Origin: Asterochloris sp. CNOR1
Lineage: Eukaryota > Chlorophyta > Trebouxiophyceae > Trebouxiales > Trebouxiaceae
Assembly: GCA_963969365.1 (NCBI GenBank)
Contig: OZ017759.1
Coordinates: forward strand, 1,922,001 to 1,986,000
Reading direction: 5' to 3'
DNA: 64,000 nt
The number at the start of each line of letters is the position of its first letter. Position 1 is the stretch's first letter. The position numbers and the translations under genes are program-made. Below the pieces are notes generated by a model. That model searched no databases, was not told the origin of the DNA, and worked only from the letters and a program-made list of their open reading frames with translations. This document shows positions 12,423-23,137 of this stretch, piece after piece.

Positions 12423-15400
12423 TCAGAGGGATACCACTGCCCGCCTGCCTCCAGCTCTCCCAAGGCGGCGGTGCTTCCTAGCAGGTAGCAAGTGTTCGGG
12501 CTCATTCTTGATTGCAGCGGCCTGCTGCTGCTGGTGCTTGAGGGCTGACTGCAGCGCGGCCTTGGGGTCCAGCTCTGATCCACTGGCGCTGCTTGCTGAA
12601 GCAGCAGCTGAGGACTGAGTGTCAGCTGCTGTTGCCTGCTGTGACAAGTCCGATTCAACCTGCAAAAGGGTACAGCATGGTCAGGTGTCTGCATCAAGGC
12701 AGCAGTGGGGGTGCTACCCGCTAGCTCCGCCCACCAAGCCAGGTGCAATGCCATGCTCCACAGAGAAAAGCTGGACAGCTCAGCTTCGATCTCTGTTTTG
12801 AAGCAGACTGTCAGCTGGCCAAGCACCTGTTCTGAGATGTCCTGAGGGGGGTCCTGTGCCCGAGTGTGTACAGCAGCATCCTCTGGCTGCTCGCCGACTG
12901 CTTGGGCAGCAGCCTCTCCACTGGCCGCAGCCTGTGCCACGCCATCTGCCTCCGCCTGTTGAGCATGTTGCAGCTCTGCAGCAATGTCCCGGGGCCCTGC
13001 AGCACACCAGGGGAGAGCATCAGAGCCTGCAGGCTCCGCACTGTGCGCAGGATTCCTGGCGCACTGCTGCTCAGATAGACATGTCAGGGGTAAGCCAGGC
13101 TGAAGGCAGGCTGGATCTGAGCCAACGAACAGCATCAAGCATCAGGACCTTGAGCCAGCAGGCGCCAAAGCATGTGCTTTGCTCTTCAGATTCCCTTTGT
13201 GCTGCACACGTCCTGCATGAGTCGCCGGCACCACAGTTTGGGTGCGTTGCATGTTAGCAACTGCTGATGCAGGAATCAGGACAGGGAGGTCAACATTGTC
13301 TGGCGTCAGTACAGAGGCCTCCCAATGTGCCCTGCTCACCCTGCTGCCCCTCACTGGTGGACGCTGCCACCTGAACCTCTGGCCTGTGTGCCGCAGGATC
13401 AGTTTCTTCTGCATCTGCTTCCTCCTGCAGCAAGCCAGATGGATTTGTGAAATGGTACCAGGGGCACAGGTGACAAGAAGGACAACACAGGGGCCCATGC
13501 CGGAGGCAAGCAGACTGGCAGGAAGGCCCCCCAGGGAGGCGTAAGCCGCTGCGCCAGGCAGCCCCAAAAAAACTTCGGGGGTTTGGGCAGGCCCACCTGT
13601 GGGGCGACCAGCCGTGCCAAGCCCCCGTGCCGGCGCCTGGGGTTCCGCTCCACAGTGTCGTCCACTTCAGGCGCCAGGGCCACAGAGTTGGCACGCCCCA
13701 CAATGAATGTGGCGCTGCCCTTGAGCGCCTGCTGGGCTGCTGCCCACGGCCGGTCTGTCTGCAGGTGCACAGAAGGGCTGAGTCAGCACCTGAAACTACC
13801 CACAAAGGCCACATGCGGAGCGGCTACGAATTTGGCACAGTGCAGCCTCCAGGGGTGAGGGAGCATGGTGACAGCCACAGCAGTCTGATGCAGCAGTGCA
13901 GGAAAATCTGAGGCCAGGATTATCTGTGATGCCAAGCAACCTCCACTGGTCCCCTGTTAGGCTTGGTCGACCCGCAGTGCTGCCTTGGTGTGCTTCAGAA
14001 GCCTGCTGAGGCAGCACTGCGGGCCAACATGTCTCACTCCTGCACCTGGTCCCAACTGGGCAGCTCAAGGCAGCGCTGCCAAGGCAGCGCTGCGGATTGC
14101 CATGCCCGACCACAGCCCTCTTGCGACTGCTCAGCTCACCACAGGCTGCTCTCCTGGCTGCCCCTGCTCCTCGCTTTCTGGGGACCTCTGCTTGATCAGC
14201 ACTGCGTCAACGCCAGACAGGTCGCCTGCGATGCCGCCCGGTGCGGTGCCATTGAGACTAGGATGCTGCTGCACTGCTGCCGGATTGACCTGCAGGGCAG
14301 CACAGCAGGGTTGACCATGGTTTTGCATTCGGGCCTTGCTTGCCTGCTGGCCTGCAGAGCACAGTACCTCAGCAGTGCCGCAGGCCACCCAAGACTGAGT
14401 GCTTGCCAACGTCTGTGCAAGCGGAGGACCCTTGAACTCAACAGGGGTTGCAGGAGGTGGGCCTGAGGGAAATCAAAAGCAAAGAGCGCGTAGCGGCATG
14501 ATGCTGGGAGCTGAGCGATGCAGCCGCAGCAGATGAGACTGTGTGGCACCATCCCAGCGGCTGTGCCATGCACCTGACCTCTGTCTGAGCTGCACTGCAT
14601 GCAGGGCCAGGCCCTGCAATTCTGATCAAGTGCACTGCAATGCCGGGCAGCGGCAACTTGCTGTCATACGTTTCCAAGCCACCAGCAAGCTTCCACCTCA
14701 CAATATCTGTCAATCATGTGGACTTTCCCGTTGCGCTGTCACCCAAGCAACTTGAGTGGCTGACCGCTGAGTAAGCACCATAGCAGCCCACTCAGTCAGA
14801 TGCTGCTCTCTCATGCCTCAGCGCAGCCTCAATGCAATCTCTAATTCTGCCACTGAAAACTTGCAGGCTGCCACCATTGCAAGTGGTCGAGATGTGGCTG
14901 ACCTCTGTCTGCGCAACGGCTGCATCCTCGTCCTCATCCTCCAGCTGCACTCGCCGCAGCTCTTGGACAGCTGCCTTAGAAAGCTTGAGCTGCCCTCTGT
15001 TCCCGAAAAGTGTGTCCACCAGTGTGTTCCCGTTTGTCTGCAGCCAGGGGGTCACAAGCTTGTCAGCTTTGGAGGACTACAAAGTGCAGGGAAAGCAGAT
15101 CAAGCTGTGTGCTCCCCAGCAGCAAGACGTGGCAGTGCATGGGGCTTCCTCAGGCTGCATGATCGGCAGATCACAAGGCATTCAGGACAACCATTGCAGC
15201 AGCGGTGCAGAGCACGGCAGTGTGGCAGCAGTGAGCGCAGCCCTGCCAGCATCAGCAGCTGATCACTTCACAAGTTGGTCTGCCACTGTGCCCCTTTGCC
15301 GCAGGTGAATCATGCATGCCTCAGGCCAGCTGCATGGCTTCCTCTGCCAGCACACCCTGGAAACAATACTCAAGGGCTGTCAAGACACAGACACTGCCAT

Positions 15401-15760
15401 AAGCGTGCTCAAGCTGCTCACCAGCAACAGCAGCAGAGACAGAATGCTGAGTATGATGAGGGCCTTCTTCAGGGCCTGCTGTCCCTGTGGCTGAGGCCTG
15501 CTGTGTGAAGGTGAGACCATCAGAGGCCCCAGATGTGTGGGGGTCGACCCTCAACACCAGGCCTCTGCCCCAACAAGCTCTGGCCTCTCCCCCCGTCCTG
15601 TTGTTTCTGTCTCGGCGCTGCAGCTCGTCTAAGTCTTCCTGCAGCGCGCGCTTCCAGCCAGACCTAATTGGAATGCCTGATTCGCAGCTTCCAAAGCGGT
15701 TGGTTGCATGCACGTTTTGAGAGTTGTTGATTCTCTGCAGCTCGTACTGGCGAGGGGGAC
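12423..15760 (-). CDS. Unrecognised Ala/Gln/Glu-rich protein, 5' end unresolved
   Basis: Exons that join in phase, from 5' to 3' on the minus strand: 15037-14903, 14289-14140, 13758-13597, 13424-13340, 12996-12827, 12659-12423 (TGA). An upstream coding stretch at about 15760-15570 (ELQRINNSQ, SGIPIRSGWK, ALQEDLDELQRRD) reads in one frame but has no in-frame ATG. Visible features: NTLVDTLFGNRGQLKL followed by an acidic run (EDEDEDAA); IVGRANSVALAPEVDDTVERN next to RRRHGGLARL; long Ala/Glu/Gln-rich coiled or disordered segments; and a basic C-terminus (ARKHRRLGRAGGRR) like a nuclear localisation signal. No catalytic motif is seen. A nuclear scaffold or transcription-related protein is plausible, but this rests on composition. 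Its 5' end runs to within 100 bp of the upstream gene's stop codon at 15845, so the true start may lie inside that gene. Confidence 0.6.
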
Positions 15761-15844
15761 TCTGCTGCCCGGGAACTGGAAACGGGGCGTTCAGTCACAG
15801 GTTTGCTCTCGGGGTCTAGCCGAAAAGAGAGGCAGGGTCACAGC

Positions 15845-18800
15845 TCAGGAGGCGCCAGGCGGCTTGGCGCCTGAGGCCTGGGTGATGAGCCACGAGGCTG
15901 CGTATGTCTTGGCTGCATCTGAGAAGTGGGACCTTATGAGGCTTTCATCCCCTGTGCGGATGGCCTTCAGCCAGTCCTCAAATTGCCGGTCATACATGTC
16001 CTTGCTGAGGTCCAGCTCAAACTGCAGGGGAGGGGTTCAGAGGCCTTAACCGGAGGCCTCCACCAGCGCAGAGGGGGCGTGAAAGGACGGTCCCAAGTGG
16101 ACTGTCTGCACGTGCTGAACTGATTACAGCAAGTAGCACTGCAGCAAGCTTGCCAGGACTCATCTGCTGGTAAGGTTACTGGTGGGGCAGCCACGTGTTC
16201 AGCCCAGGGTGGCAGCTTGCAACATGCAGCTGTGTGCATATGCCTCAAACCCACCCGACTGGCTTGGCTGCAGAATGTACAGCTTCCAAAGCGACAGCAT
16301 GCACCTACCAGCTTGGTTGGACCACCGCTGGCAACACTGCAAGTAGCACCGTATCAGACAGCCTGCAGCAGATGTGTCCCTGGCAGCTGACCTGCTGGTA
16401 CTTGTCCTGGCCAGGCAGCCGCACTCTCAAGCCAGGGTTCTGGTAGGGGTCTGTGACAATGGCATGGAAGCCATCAGCAAAGACGTCCAGCTCTGAAAAG
16501 AAGTCGGAGCCGTGCAGCAGCAGTGTGTGGCTGAGGGAGCCCACAGCCCCTGACTCAAATTTGAAAATGGCCACTGTCGCACGGTTGTTGCGGTTCTCAA
16601 AGGGCACCTGCAGGGCAGGCTGGACTGTGATGCTTGGAAGACCCGTTGCTTGCATGTGTGGCGGCAGCACATTGACTGAAAGGGCCCAGCCAGCAACATG
16701 GGCAAGTGTCCTCCAGTATCGACAAACAAAAGAGCAATGGACAAGTTCAGCAAGCCTCATATGGCCTGCTGCATAGCAAGCGTTATAGCCTCGGGGATTT
16801 TCTGCTGTGGCCCAGCAGAGATGTGCTAGCCCTGAGGATACCAAGGCAGCAATGTAAAACGATACCAGCTGCAATGCTACTTAAGGAACAGGTAGCCTCT
16901 TGTCAGTGTCTGGCAGTCACTGCAGGACGGCCCCCAGTGCAGCAGCCCAGTCCTCACTGTCTGCTCCCCGTGCTCCGGCATGTCGCTCAGCTGCATGTCT
17001 GGGCCCACACCCAGGGACTGAATGGAGTCTTGGATCAATGTCGAGCCTGACAGGTATCTGCACAACAGCAGAGACACCCTCATGATTTGCTTACTGCTTG
17101 GCAACTTTGGCTGCTGAGAGCAGGGCAGAGTCCACAAAGAGCTGCCAACATAGCCCTGTCAAGCGAGGCTTGCTCAAAGCGAGCACGCTGTAAATTGATG
17201 TGACAGAAAGCATCATGGACTTGGGACGCTGTCACATGCAGACTGCACAGCGGCAGGCTGCATGGTGAAGTGGCTACACAACAGCCAGCCCGCTCAGCAG
17301 AGCACAAAGGCCCGGCTATCTGAACACCGACCGACACCACAGCGCCTGCCTGAACCAGGACGCGTCACAAAGGGGAATGGCCTGTTCCACAATGGCTGGC
17401 AAGTGCAGAGATGCACAGGCAGCCTGCACATCAGCATGGCTGCAGAAGGGCTACCCCGCCGCAGAAGGGCTTGCCCGCGTGGAAAGACGGAGGGCGCCTG
17501 CGATGACCAACAGCATGGCTTCCTGTCTGCACCTGAACATGTCTACAAAGTGGGTAGCCTGCTCCACTATGGGCCCGCCCGACCGCTGCGCATCCCACCA
17601 TGCGGGTTTCTGGATGTTGTTGTAGGGACAGCTGTACCTGCCAATGATGGCGGTGGGCTGGACCTTGTACTGCAGCAGGCACAGGCACAATCAGAGTCAG
17701 GCTGCTCAGCATGTTGGAAGCGCTGCAGGCAGGAGCAGAGCTCAGTCAGGAGTCATGCTGGTGAACAGGGTTCTGGACGCAGCAGGCACAGGCAGGCCGC
17801 AGTCAACACTGAGCGGCTGCTGCAACAATGCCAGGCAGCAGCATCATGCTACAGCTGCTCCTCATGGTGAAGCAGGCAAGCGGCGGCAAGCTGCATTGAT
17901 ATTGCATGAACTGATGCTGCTCATGGCAGCAGGAAACTTTCACGTCTGGCCCACCTGTTTGAGCAGCTCCCTGAGCTTGTCAAAAGCTGCGTTGAAGCGC
18001 AGCATGTAGCCAACAGCCACAATGACTTTGTTCTGCGCCGCCACCCGCTTGAGCTCCTGCAGGCAGCATGCAGCAGCCTCCAGTACCCACTGTTTACACT
18101 GTGAACCAGTGCAGAGGTCTCTACACTTTCTATATCTGACTCAGCGCTTGATGCACTCCACAGCAATCCCACCATGCGCACAACCTAATACTGAAATCTG
18201 CACTTTGCAACAGACTAGCCTCAAGAGTTGTATGGACTGGCAGTGCCTAGCCATGGAGGGGCCGCCAAGTCCGGCAATCGTTGAAGTCCTGGAACTGTAC
18301 TCATTCGACAGGGTCATGACCTTGCCAGCCCCAATTAGAGTGCCAGACACCAAGAGGGTTGGTTGCTCACCCCCGCAAGCCTCACCTTTTGTGCTGTTGT
18401 CATTGTGTAGGGCTGTTGACTTTTGCTCAGTAAAAGAGACACCTGGGGTGCCTCCTCACCTCTGCAAGCCTCTCCACCTCCTCTGCTGTTGTCATGGTGA
18501 TGGGCTTCTCCACCAGCATGTGCACGCCAGCATGCGCAAAGTCTAGCTCAAGCGTCTTCTCAGGATCGTCAATGCGCCCTGCATGTCAATCCAAACTTGA
18601 TGGGTGAAGCTTGCAAGCTTGAGGCTTGCTCATCTGTCTGGAATCACCCGAGTGCTCTGCAGGCAGTGCAAGGCTGCTCATGTGCCCAGCTTGGGGGATC
18701 AAATTGCCTGGTGGAAGAGCTTTATGACCAGCCCGTCACAATCGGTGTGGTCCAGCTCAGGGGCCTGCTTCAAATGATGGATGCGCCCTGCAGGTGAGGG

Positions 18801-20518
18801 CGGTGCCGACACTGCAGGTGTGGACAGCGCCAACACTACTGCTGGCTGCTGCATTGCAGGCTCAGGAGGCATCTTTCACTGGTCAAATGCTGTAGGCTCT
18901 GCTGTCTGCCCAGTGGATGGCACACACACTGCAAATTGAGGCAGCCAGCTGAACAGCAGCAGCAATGCAGAGGACTGCATTGGCTACCAACCATGCAGAT
19001 GGCCCTGAAGGCCCGAACATACTACATCTGGCTTGTGCGTGGCCACCAGAGCTGGCACCTCAACACTGGAAGCATGCCAAGTACCCGCAGGGTTGGGTTA
19101 GCAGGTGAATTGCCCCAGATCCAACTGAACAGACGTGGCTGGAGGCTGGACTTGACACTGCAGCCCGATGAATAGCAGCCAGTACATTGCAGAGGCCATC
19201 TGGCAGAGTGGACTGACCATGCATACGGGTCTGAACACCCATCACCATTGTGTTAGGATTACGATAATTCAGCAGCACTGGTGCCTCAATGCATGAGCAT
19301 GCCAAAGTGGCCATCGGCGGCTATTATCAGGCAGGCATGCAGGCTACCAGCAAGCAGGTATGGGCTGCATGTGCCTGAGGAGTCACAGTATAAGACAGGC
19401 CACCACTGTGGAGGCAGTCTAGCAGGGGACTGACCGTGCAGGTGGGGCGGAATGCCCACCACCGCCGCATCTGGCTTGTGCTTGGCCAGGAGGTCCTTGT
19501 TGTTGCTGAGCACCTTGCAGTTGCGCCACTTGGCAGCAAACTTGCCATCCAGCCGCTCCCTTAAGCGTTTCTGCAAGTGAGGAACCAACGGAAACCGGTT
19601 CAGCAATGATTTCACTGCAGGGCAGCGCCAGTCAGGTGAGCGGTAGAAGGATGGCCTGGACTGTCAGAGTTGCTGACAGGGCTGCCCCCAGGCTGCCACA
19701 GGCCATGCTGCTGCAGGTGGAGGCAGGACATGCTGATCCTGGGCATCTCAGCCTGCCTCAGGGACAGCGTAGGTACTGTGCATGTGCACCCTGTGCATGA
19801 AGGCTCCGGCAATGTGCCAGAAGCATGGTGCCCACACCAAGAACCCTCACCTCTGCCAGCTCCGTGTTGGGGTCCACAATGGCGCTGAACTCCACTCCCT
19901 CCAGCTTTTGTATACGGTCAGCATGGTTCCATGGCCCTTGAGAGCAGTAAATGCACACATGCTTGCTGTGCATATGGACTGAGCACGGGTACGGGTACAT
20001 GAAGCTGTTGAGGCTGCCGGGCATGGCAGGCAGCGTCCCGACAGCGCCAGCTGTGCCAAGCCTCAGTATGGTGCTGATGCCCATCGTGCAGATAACACCA
20101 CAGCTGCTCAGACGGCATGTTTGCAGCTGCAATCTTGCAAATACAGTCTAAGCAGGCCTCGGCCTTGCTGTGGCATGCCTCACCTTCCAATGAACCAAAG
20201 TTGATGCCTCCTGAAACAGCAAAGGAAGTAATTTTGTGGTGGCCGCAAAGTATTGGCTTTGTCAGGTGCTGCAGCATGCTGCACAGCATGCTCAGCAGTC
20301 AGGCGTACCGCAGCCATCACTAGCGCAAAAACCCAATCTATTGCCTACTGCAAAGCTTACATCAGGCCCGTACCTGCTCCAATAAGAGCTATTTTGGTAT
20401 CAGAACCAGAAGTTGCTAAGCGTCTGGCTCCATTTGCTGCTGGACTGGCAGCAGCATAAGCAGCATCTACAAGCTGATGCCGTGCTTCAAACAGACTGGC
20501 TGCCAGGCGCCTCTGCAT
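15845..20518 (-). CDS. Gfo/Idh/MocA-family NAD(P)-dependent oxidoreductase
   Basis: 414 residues, ten exons that join perfectly in phase: 20518-20374, 20210-20184, 19936-19851, 19570-19435, 18578-18460, 18056-17955, 17669-17533, 17057-16958, 16607-16392, 16021-15845. The Rossmann start KIALIGAGG is followed by VEFSAIVDPN, PDAAVVGIPP and the family's catalytic-lysine motif (MLVEKPITM). The C-terminal substrate domain includes VAVGYMLRFN, GGPIVEQATHFVDMF and FELDVFADG. A typical member oxidises or reduces a sugar, inositol or related alcohol; the substrate cannot be read from sequence. The second exon is only 27 nt and carries part of the dinucleotide loop. The ATG at 20518 follows an in-frame stop, which fixes it as the first Met in the exon. 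No clear targeting peptide. Introns contain decayed exon-edge copies. Confidence 0.93.
18367..18412 (-). repeat. Decayed copy of an oxidoreductase exon 3' edge
   Basis: The donor end of exon 18578-18460 (plus-strand text ctcacctctgcaagcctc...ctgctgttgtcatggtg) is echoed at 18367-18412 (ctcacccccgcaagcctcacc...gtgctgttgtcattgtg). The copy lies just downstream in the intron and is out of use. Confidence 0.6.
18990..19262 (-). repeat. Two decayed copies of an oxidoreductase exon 3' edge
   Basis: The donor end of exon 19570-19435, read on the plus strand as gaccgtgcaggtgg...catctggcttgtgc, recurs at about 18990-19060 (accatgcagatgg...catctggcttgtgc) and 19203-19262 (gaccatgcatacgg...cacccatcaccat). 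Spacing is about 220 bp. Both lie in the intron downstream of the exon; neither keeps an open frame with the splice site. Confidence 0.65.
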
Positions 20519-20831
20519 CTCAATGTTCTGGTCAGATCACTTGCAATGAAGGTGTCCTCTTTGAACTGGCAATGTGGGCGAGTGAAGTGGTTGCGATCAG
20601 TTCTGTCGGGCCACTGACTTCAGCCTTCTCAGCCATTACTGTTTTACAGGATAAATTGACTTGACTGAATCTAAAATCAAACTGTACTGAAACATCAGTT
20701 GTCATGACCTTTGGACTGTGAAGTGCGCAGTGCTGCAGTGCTATAAAAGAGGCCGTACGACAGCAGTGACCACTGCTTGCTGTGAGTCCCAAATTCTTTT
20801 GGTCAATGCCGAGCAGTGCTGACTCATTCAC
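20519..20831. other. Intergenic region between two minus-strand genes
   Basis: This holds the oxidoreductase promoter and the glutathione S-transferase 3' UTR (both minus strand). The short motif ctataaaag lies at about 20740 on the plus strand. Nothing else is recognisable. Confidence 0.5.
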
Positions 20832-23011
20832 TCACTTCAGGATGTCATACTTGCCTGCAACGCAAGCCAAGTGTCAAGCAAGGCAAGCTAAGCGTAAAGC
20901 AAGCCAACACATTACATGTCTCACGGCTAAGCCAGTGGCAGGTGCTGGCTGACCACAAGCTGGTGCAAACATGAGCTTGGGAGCCACCGGAGCCACCAGA
21001 GCAGCCCGCAAGCCACCTACCTCCTTTCTGCAGAGCCACCTGGTAGGCAGGCCGGGCGTGCACGCGCTCCACAAAGGCGTGCATCTTTGGGTATTTGCTT
21101 GCTGGGAAGTCAGTGCCCCGCACTTGAATGACCTCCACGGGAAAGCTCATGATCACATCTGCACATGGAGCAGTGGCTGCAGGGTCCCTTTCCTGCTTGC
21201 TTCAGGAGAGCAATGTGCTGCCAAGCAGCCCAGCAGTAGGCTCAGGCACAAAAATTCTGGGCAGCACAGCTTGAGCCCAGGCTCCGCGGAGACTCAGTTT
21301 AACAGTCCCTCAAGTCCTCACCTGCGCCTGTGAGCTCCTCTCCAGCGAACCAGGAGCTCTTGCCTGCAGATGCAGGCAGCTTCTGAGGCAAAGGTCCTTG
21401 CAGGCTGCCCATGCAGACCCTACTGTATGCTATGGGCATATCCTCGACAAGATGGTATGAGTCATCAGGGCAAACTGTCTGGCCCAGGGGAGCCCCGGTC
21501 TGCCAATGGCTCTCCCTGTCAGCAACAAGGCCTTGAACACACACTGCTGATGAAGCAGGCAACGCCTGTCCTGCACTGCCATGCCCAGTCACAGCAGCCC
21601 TGCTCACTCAGCTCTGCCTCCAGGAAGTCAACATGCATCTTCAGCTGCTTGTCAGCAAACCCCTGCAGCCAGAATGGCAGCATGCCCTTGCTCATCATAT
21701 CAGGCTAGTGCGCTGCATGCTCTTAAGCGCGACCAACATCAAGTGAGGAACCCGAGCTGCTTCTGCACTTGCCCTTACAAGCTGCAGAGCACCAATCACT
21801 CCAGGATCAGGTGCTGAGGAAAGATTGCAGCAGCCCTGCCACCAAAGACGACCGCTCACAGAAGAGCCAGCAGCCCTGCACCTTCTTGATCTGCCCTGCC
21901 ACCCAGTAAACAAGTGAACTGACACCCCAGGGAGCTGCATCGCCTGCATGGTTCATCACCAGACCAAAGACCAGAAGGGGGGCCAAGCTGCCCTCTGCAT
22001 AGTGCAACCTGCAGAAGCAGACATTTCTGCGTGAGTGGTGTGGTGCCGCCTGCACTGTTGCACGTGTCTATGCGAGCTTGAGGGCAGCTGATGCTCACCA
22101 GAACTCATATCTCAAACGCTGGGCCTCACTACTGCGTGCAGGGGCCAGCTTCCCTTTCCCATACTTGTCAACGAGGTAGTCCACAATCAGACCTACAGGG
22201 CCAAGATCTCAGCTGCCAATCAGGTGGTGCCCTGCTGCTGGAGCGCCAAAATGGTGTCTAGGCACAGCCCCAGCAACTCTGCAGCTGTGTGTGATGGAGT
22301 CAGACTTCACAGCAGGCTGAGCTGACCCCCAAGTGGCAGATGCATTTGTTGCCAGCGACATTGTTTTGTGGCTCATCTGCTTTCAGTGACAGTGCTCTGC
22401 TTGGAGGTCACAGGTTTCCCATGCGAACCGTCAAGCACCTCTGCAGCTGTTTGTGATGAACCCCACCCTCACAACGGGCTCTGGTAACCTTCAAGTGCAC
22501 CCAGAAAGGAGGGGTGGCATGCAGGCATGCTGGCATGTGCTGCATGCAACACGCTTGCCTGACTCTGCAACGGTGAGGTTGCCATCAGTGATGACAGGGC
22601 TCTTGCCCAAAGGGTGCACAGCCTTCAGCTCCTTAGGAGCCACCATGGTCTGCATTGCCATGCACAGCCGATCTTCAGCAGGCTCATATGATGCATGCCG
22701 CGCGCCACCACCTGGTGATGGCACGTCTGCCAGTGTGGAGCAGCAGCCCTGACGGCACTCCCTGCAGTTTGTGGCATTTGGTGGCTTTGTCTAGCCCCTC
22801 AACTGACAATCAAGCTGCTGTACCTTGGGATCTCGTGCATAGTGCTTGATCTCATAGGGAATTTGCAGTTCCTCCAGAAGCCACAGGATGCGCTGGCTCC
22901 TGCAAGCATCAGAAATGGCCTGATGTCTAGGCCGTCCCCATATACACAGAGTGCCACCGGCATGGCACTCTCTTGCCTGCTGTTCTCCAGATGGTGCACG
23001 GTAACGGTCAT
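20832..23011 (-). CDS. Glutathione S-transferase, Gtt1-like
   Basis: 226 residues, nine in-phase exons: 23011-22977, 22899-22824, 22649-22559, 22192-22099, 22008-21882, 21662-21608, 21363-21322, 21158-21021, 20854-20832. The N-terminal thioredoxin-like domain reads TVHHLENSRSQRILWLLEEL and LKAVHPLGKSPVITDG, with AESG as the gamma-glutamyl contact. The helical domain includes HYAEGSLAPLLVFGLVM, HVDFLEAEL, WFAGEELTGADVIMSFP and a terminal YDILK. Order and wording match yeast Gtt1-type transferases, which conjugate glutathione to electrophiles and often associate with membranes. A serine in LENSRS is the likely glutathione activator. Introns 1 and 3 use GC donors (gcaaga, gcaagc). Full length for the family, with no targeting peptide. 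It is transcribed away from the methyltransferase at 23138. Confidence 0.93.
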
Positions 23012-23137
23012 GATGTTGTCCTGATGATCTGAAAGTATATGGTGTGGCCCAAGTGGTGCAACCGAGCCCAAGAAAAGAATACATAAAATATAAGACACAT
23101 GACCCTACGGTTGTTTGGCTGATCCACCAACAGAGCA
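23012..23137. promoter_or_regulatory. Candidate bidirectional promoter, GST / methyltransferase
   Basis: Only 126 bp separate the two divergent start codons. The centre is AT-rich with a TATA-like run (cataaaatataag) at about 23086-23098, 40-50 bp before the plus-strand ATG. Its reverse complement (tatattttat) could serve the minus strand. Both 5' UTRs and promoters must fit here or overlap the genes. Confidence 0.5.

Noticed and set aside
12383-13138. Single minus-strand frame of 251 codons taken as one exon
   Set aside because: It reads through an intron and changes frame relative to the coherent Ala/Gln/Glu-rich protein. The spliced model, with exons 12996-12827 and 12659-12423, fits in phase.
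15312-15494. Plus-strand frame of 60 codons starting MHASGQLHGF
   Set aside because: Isolated, with no splice partners, and opposite a minus-strand gene.
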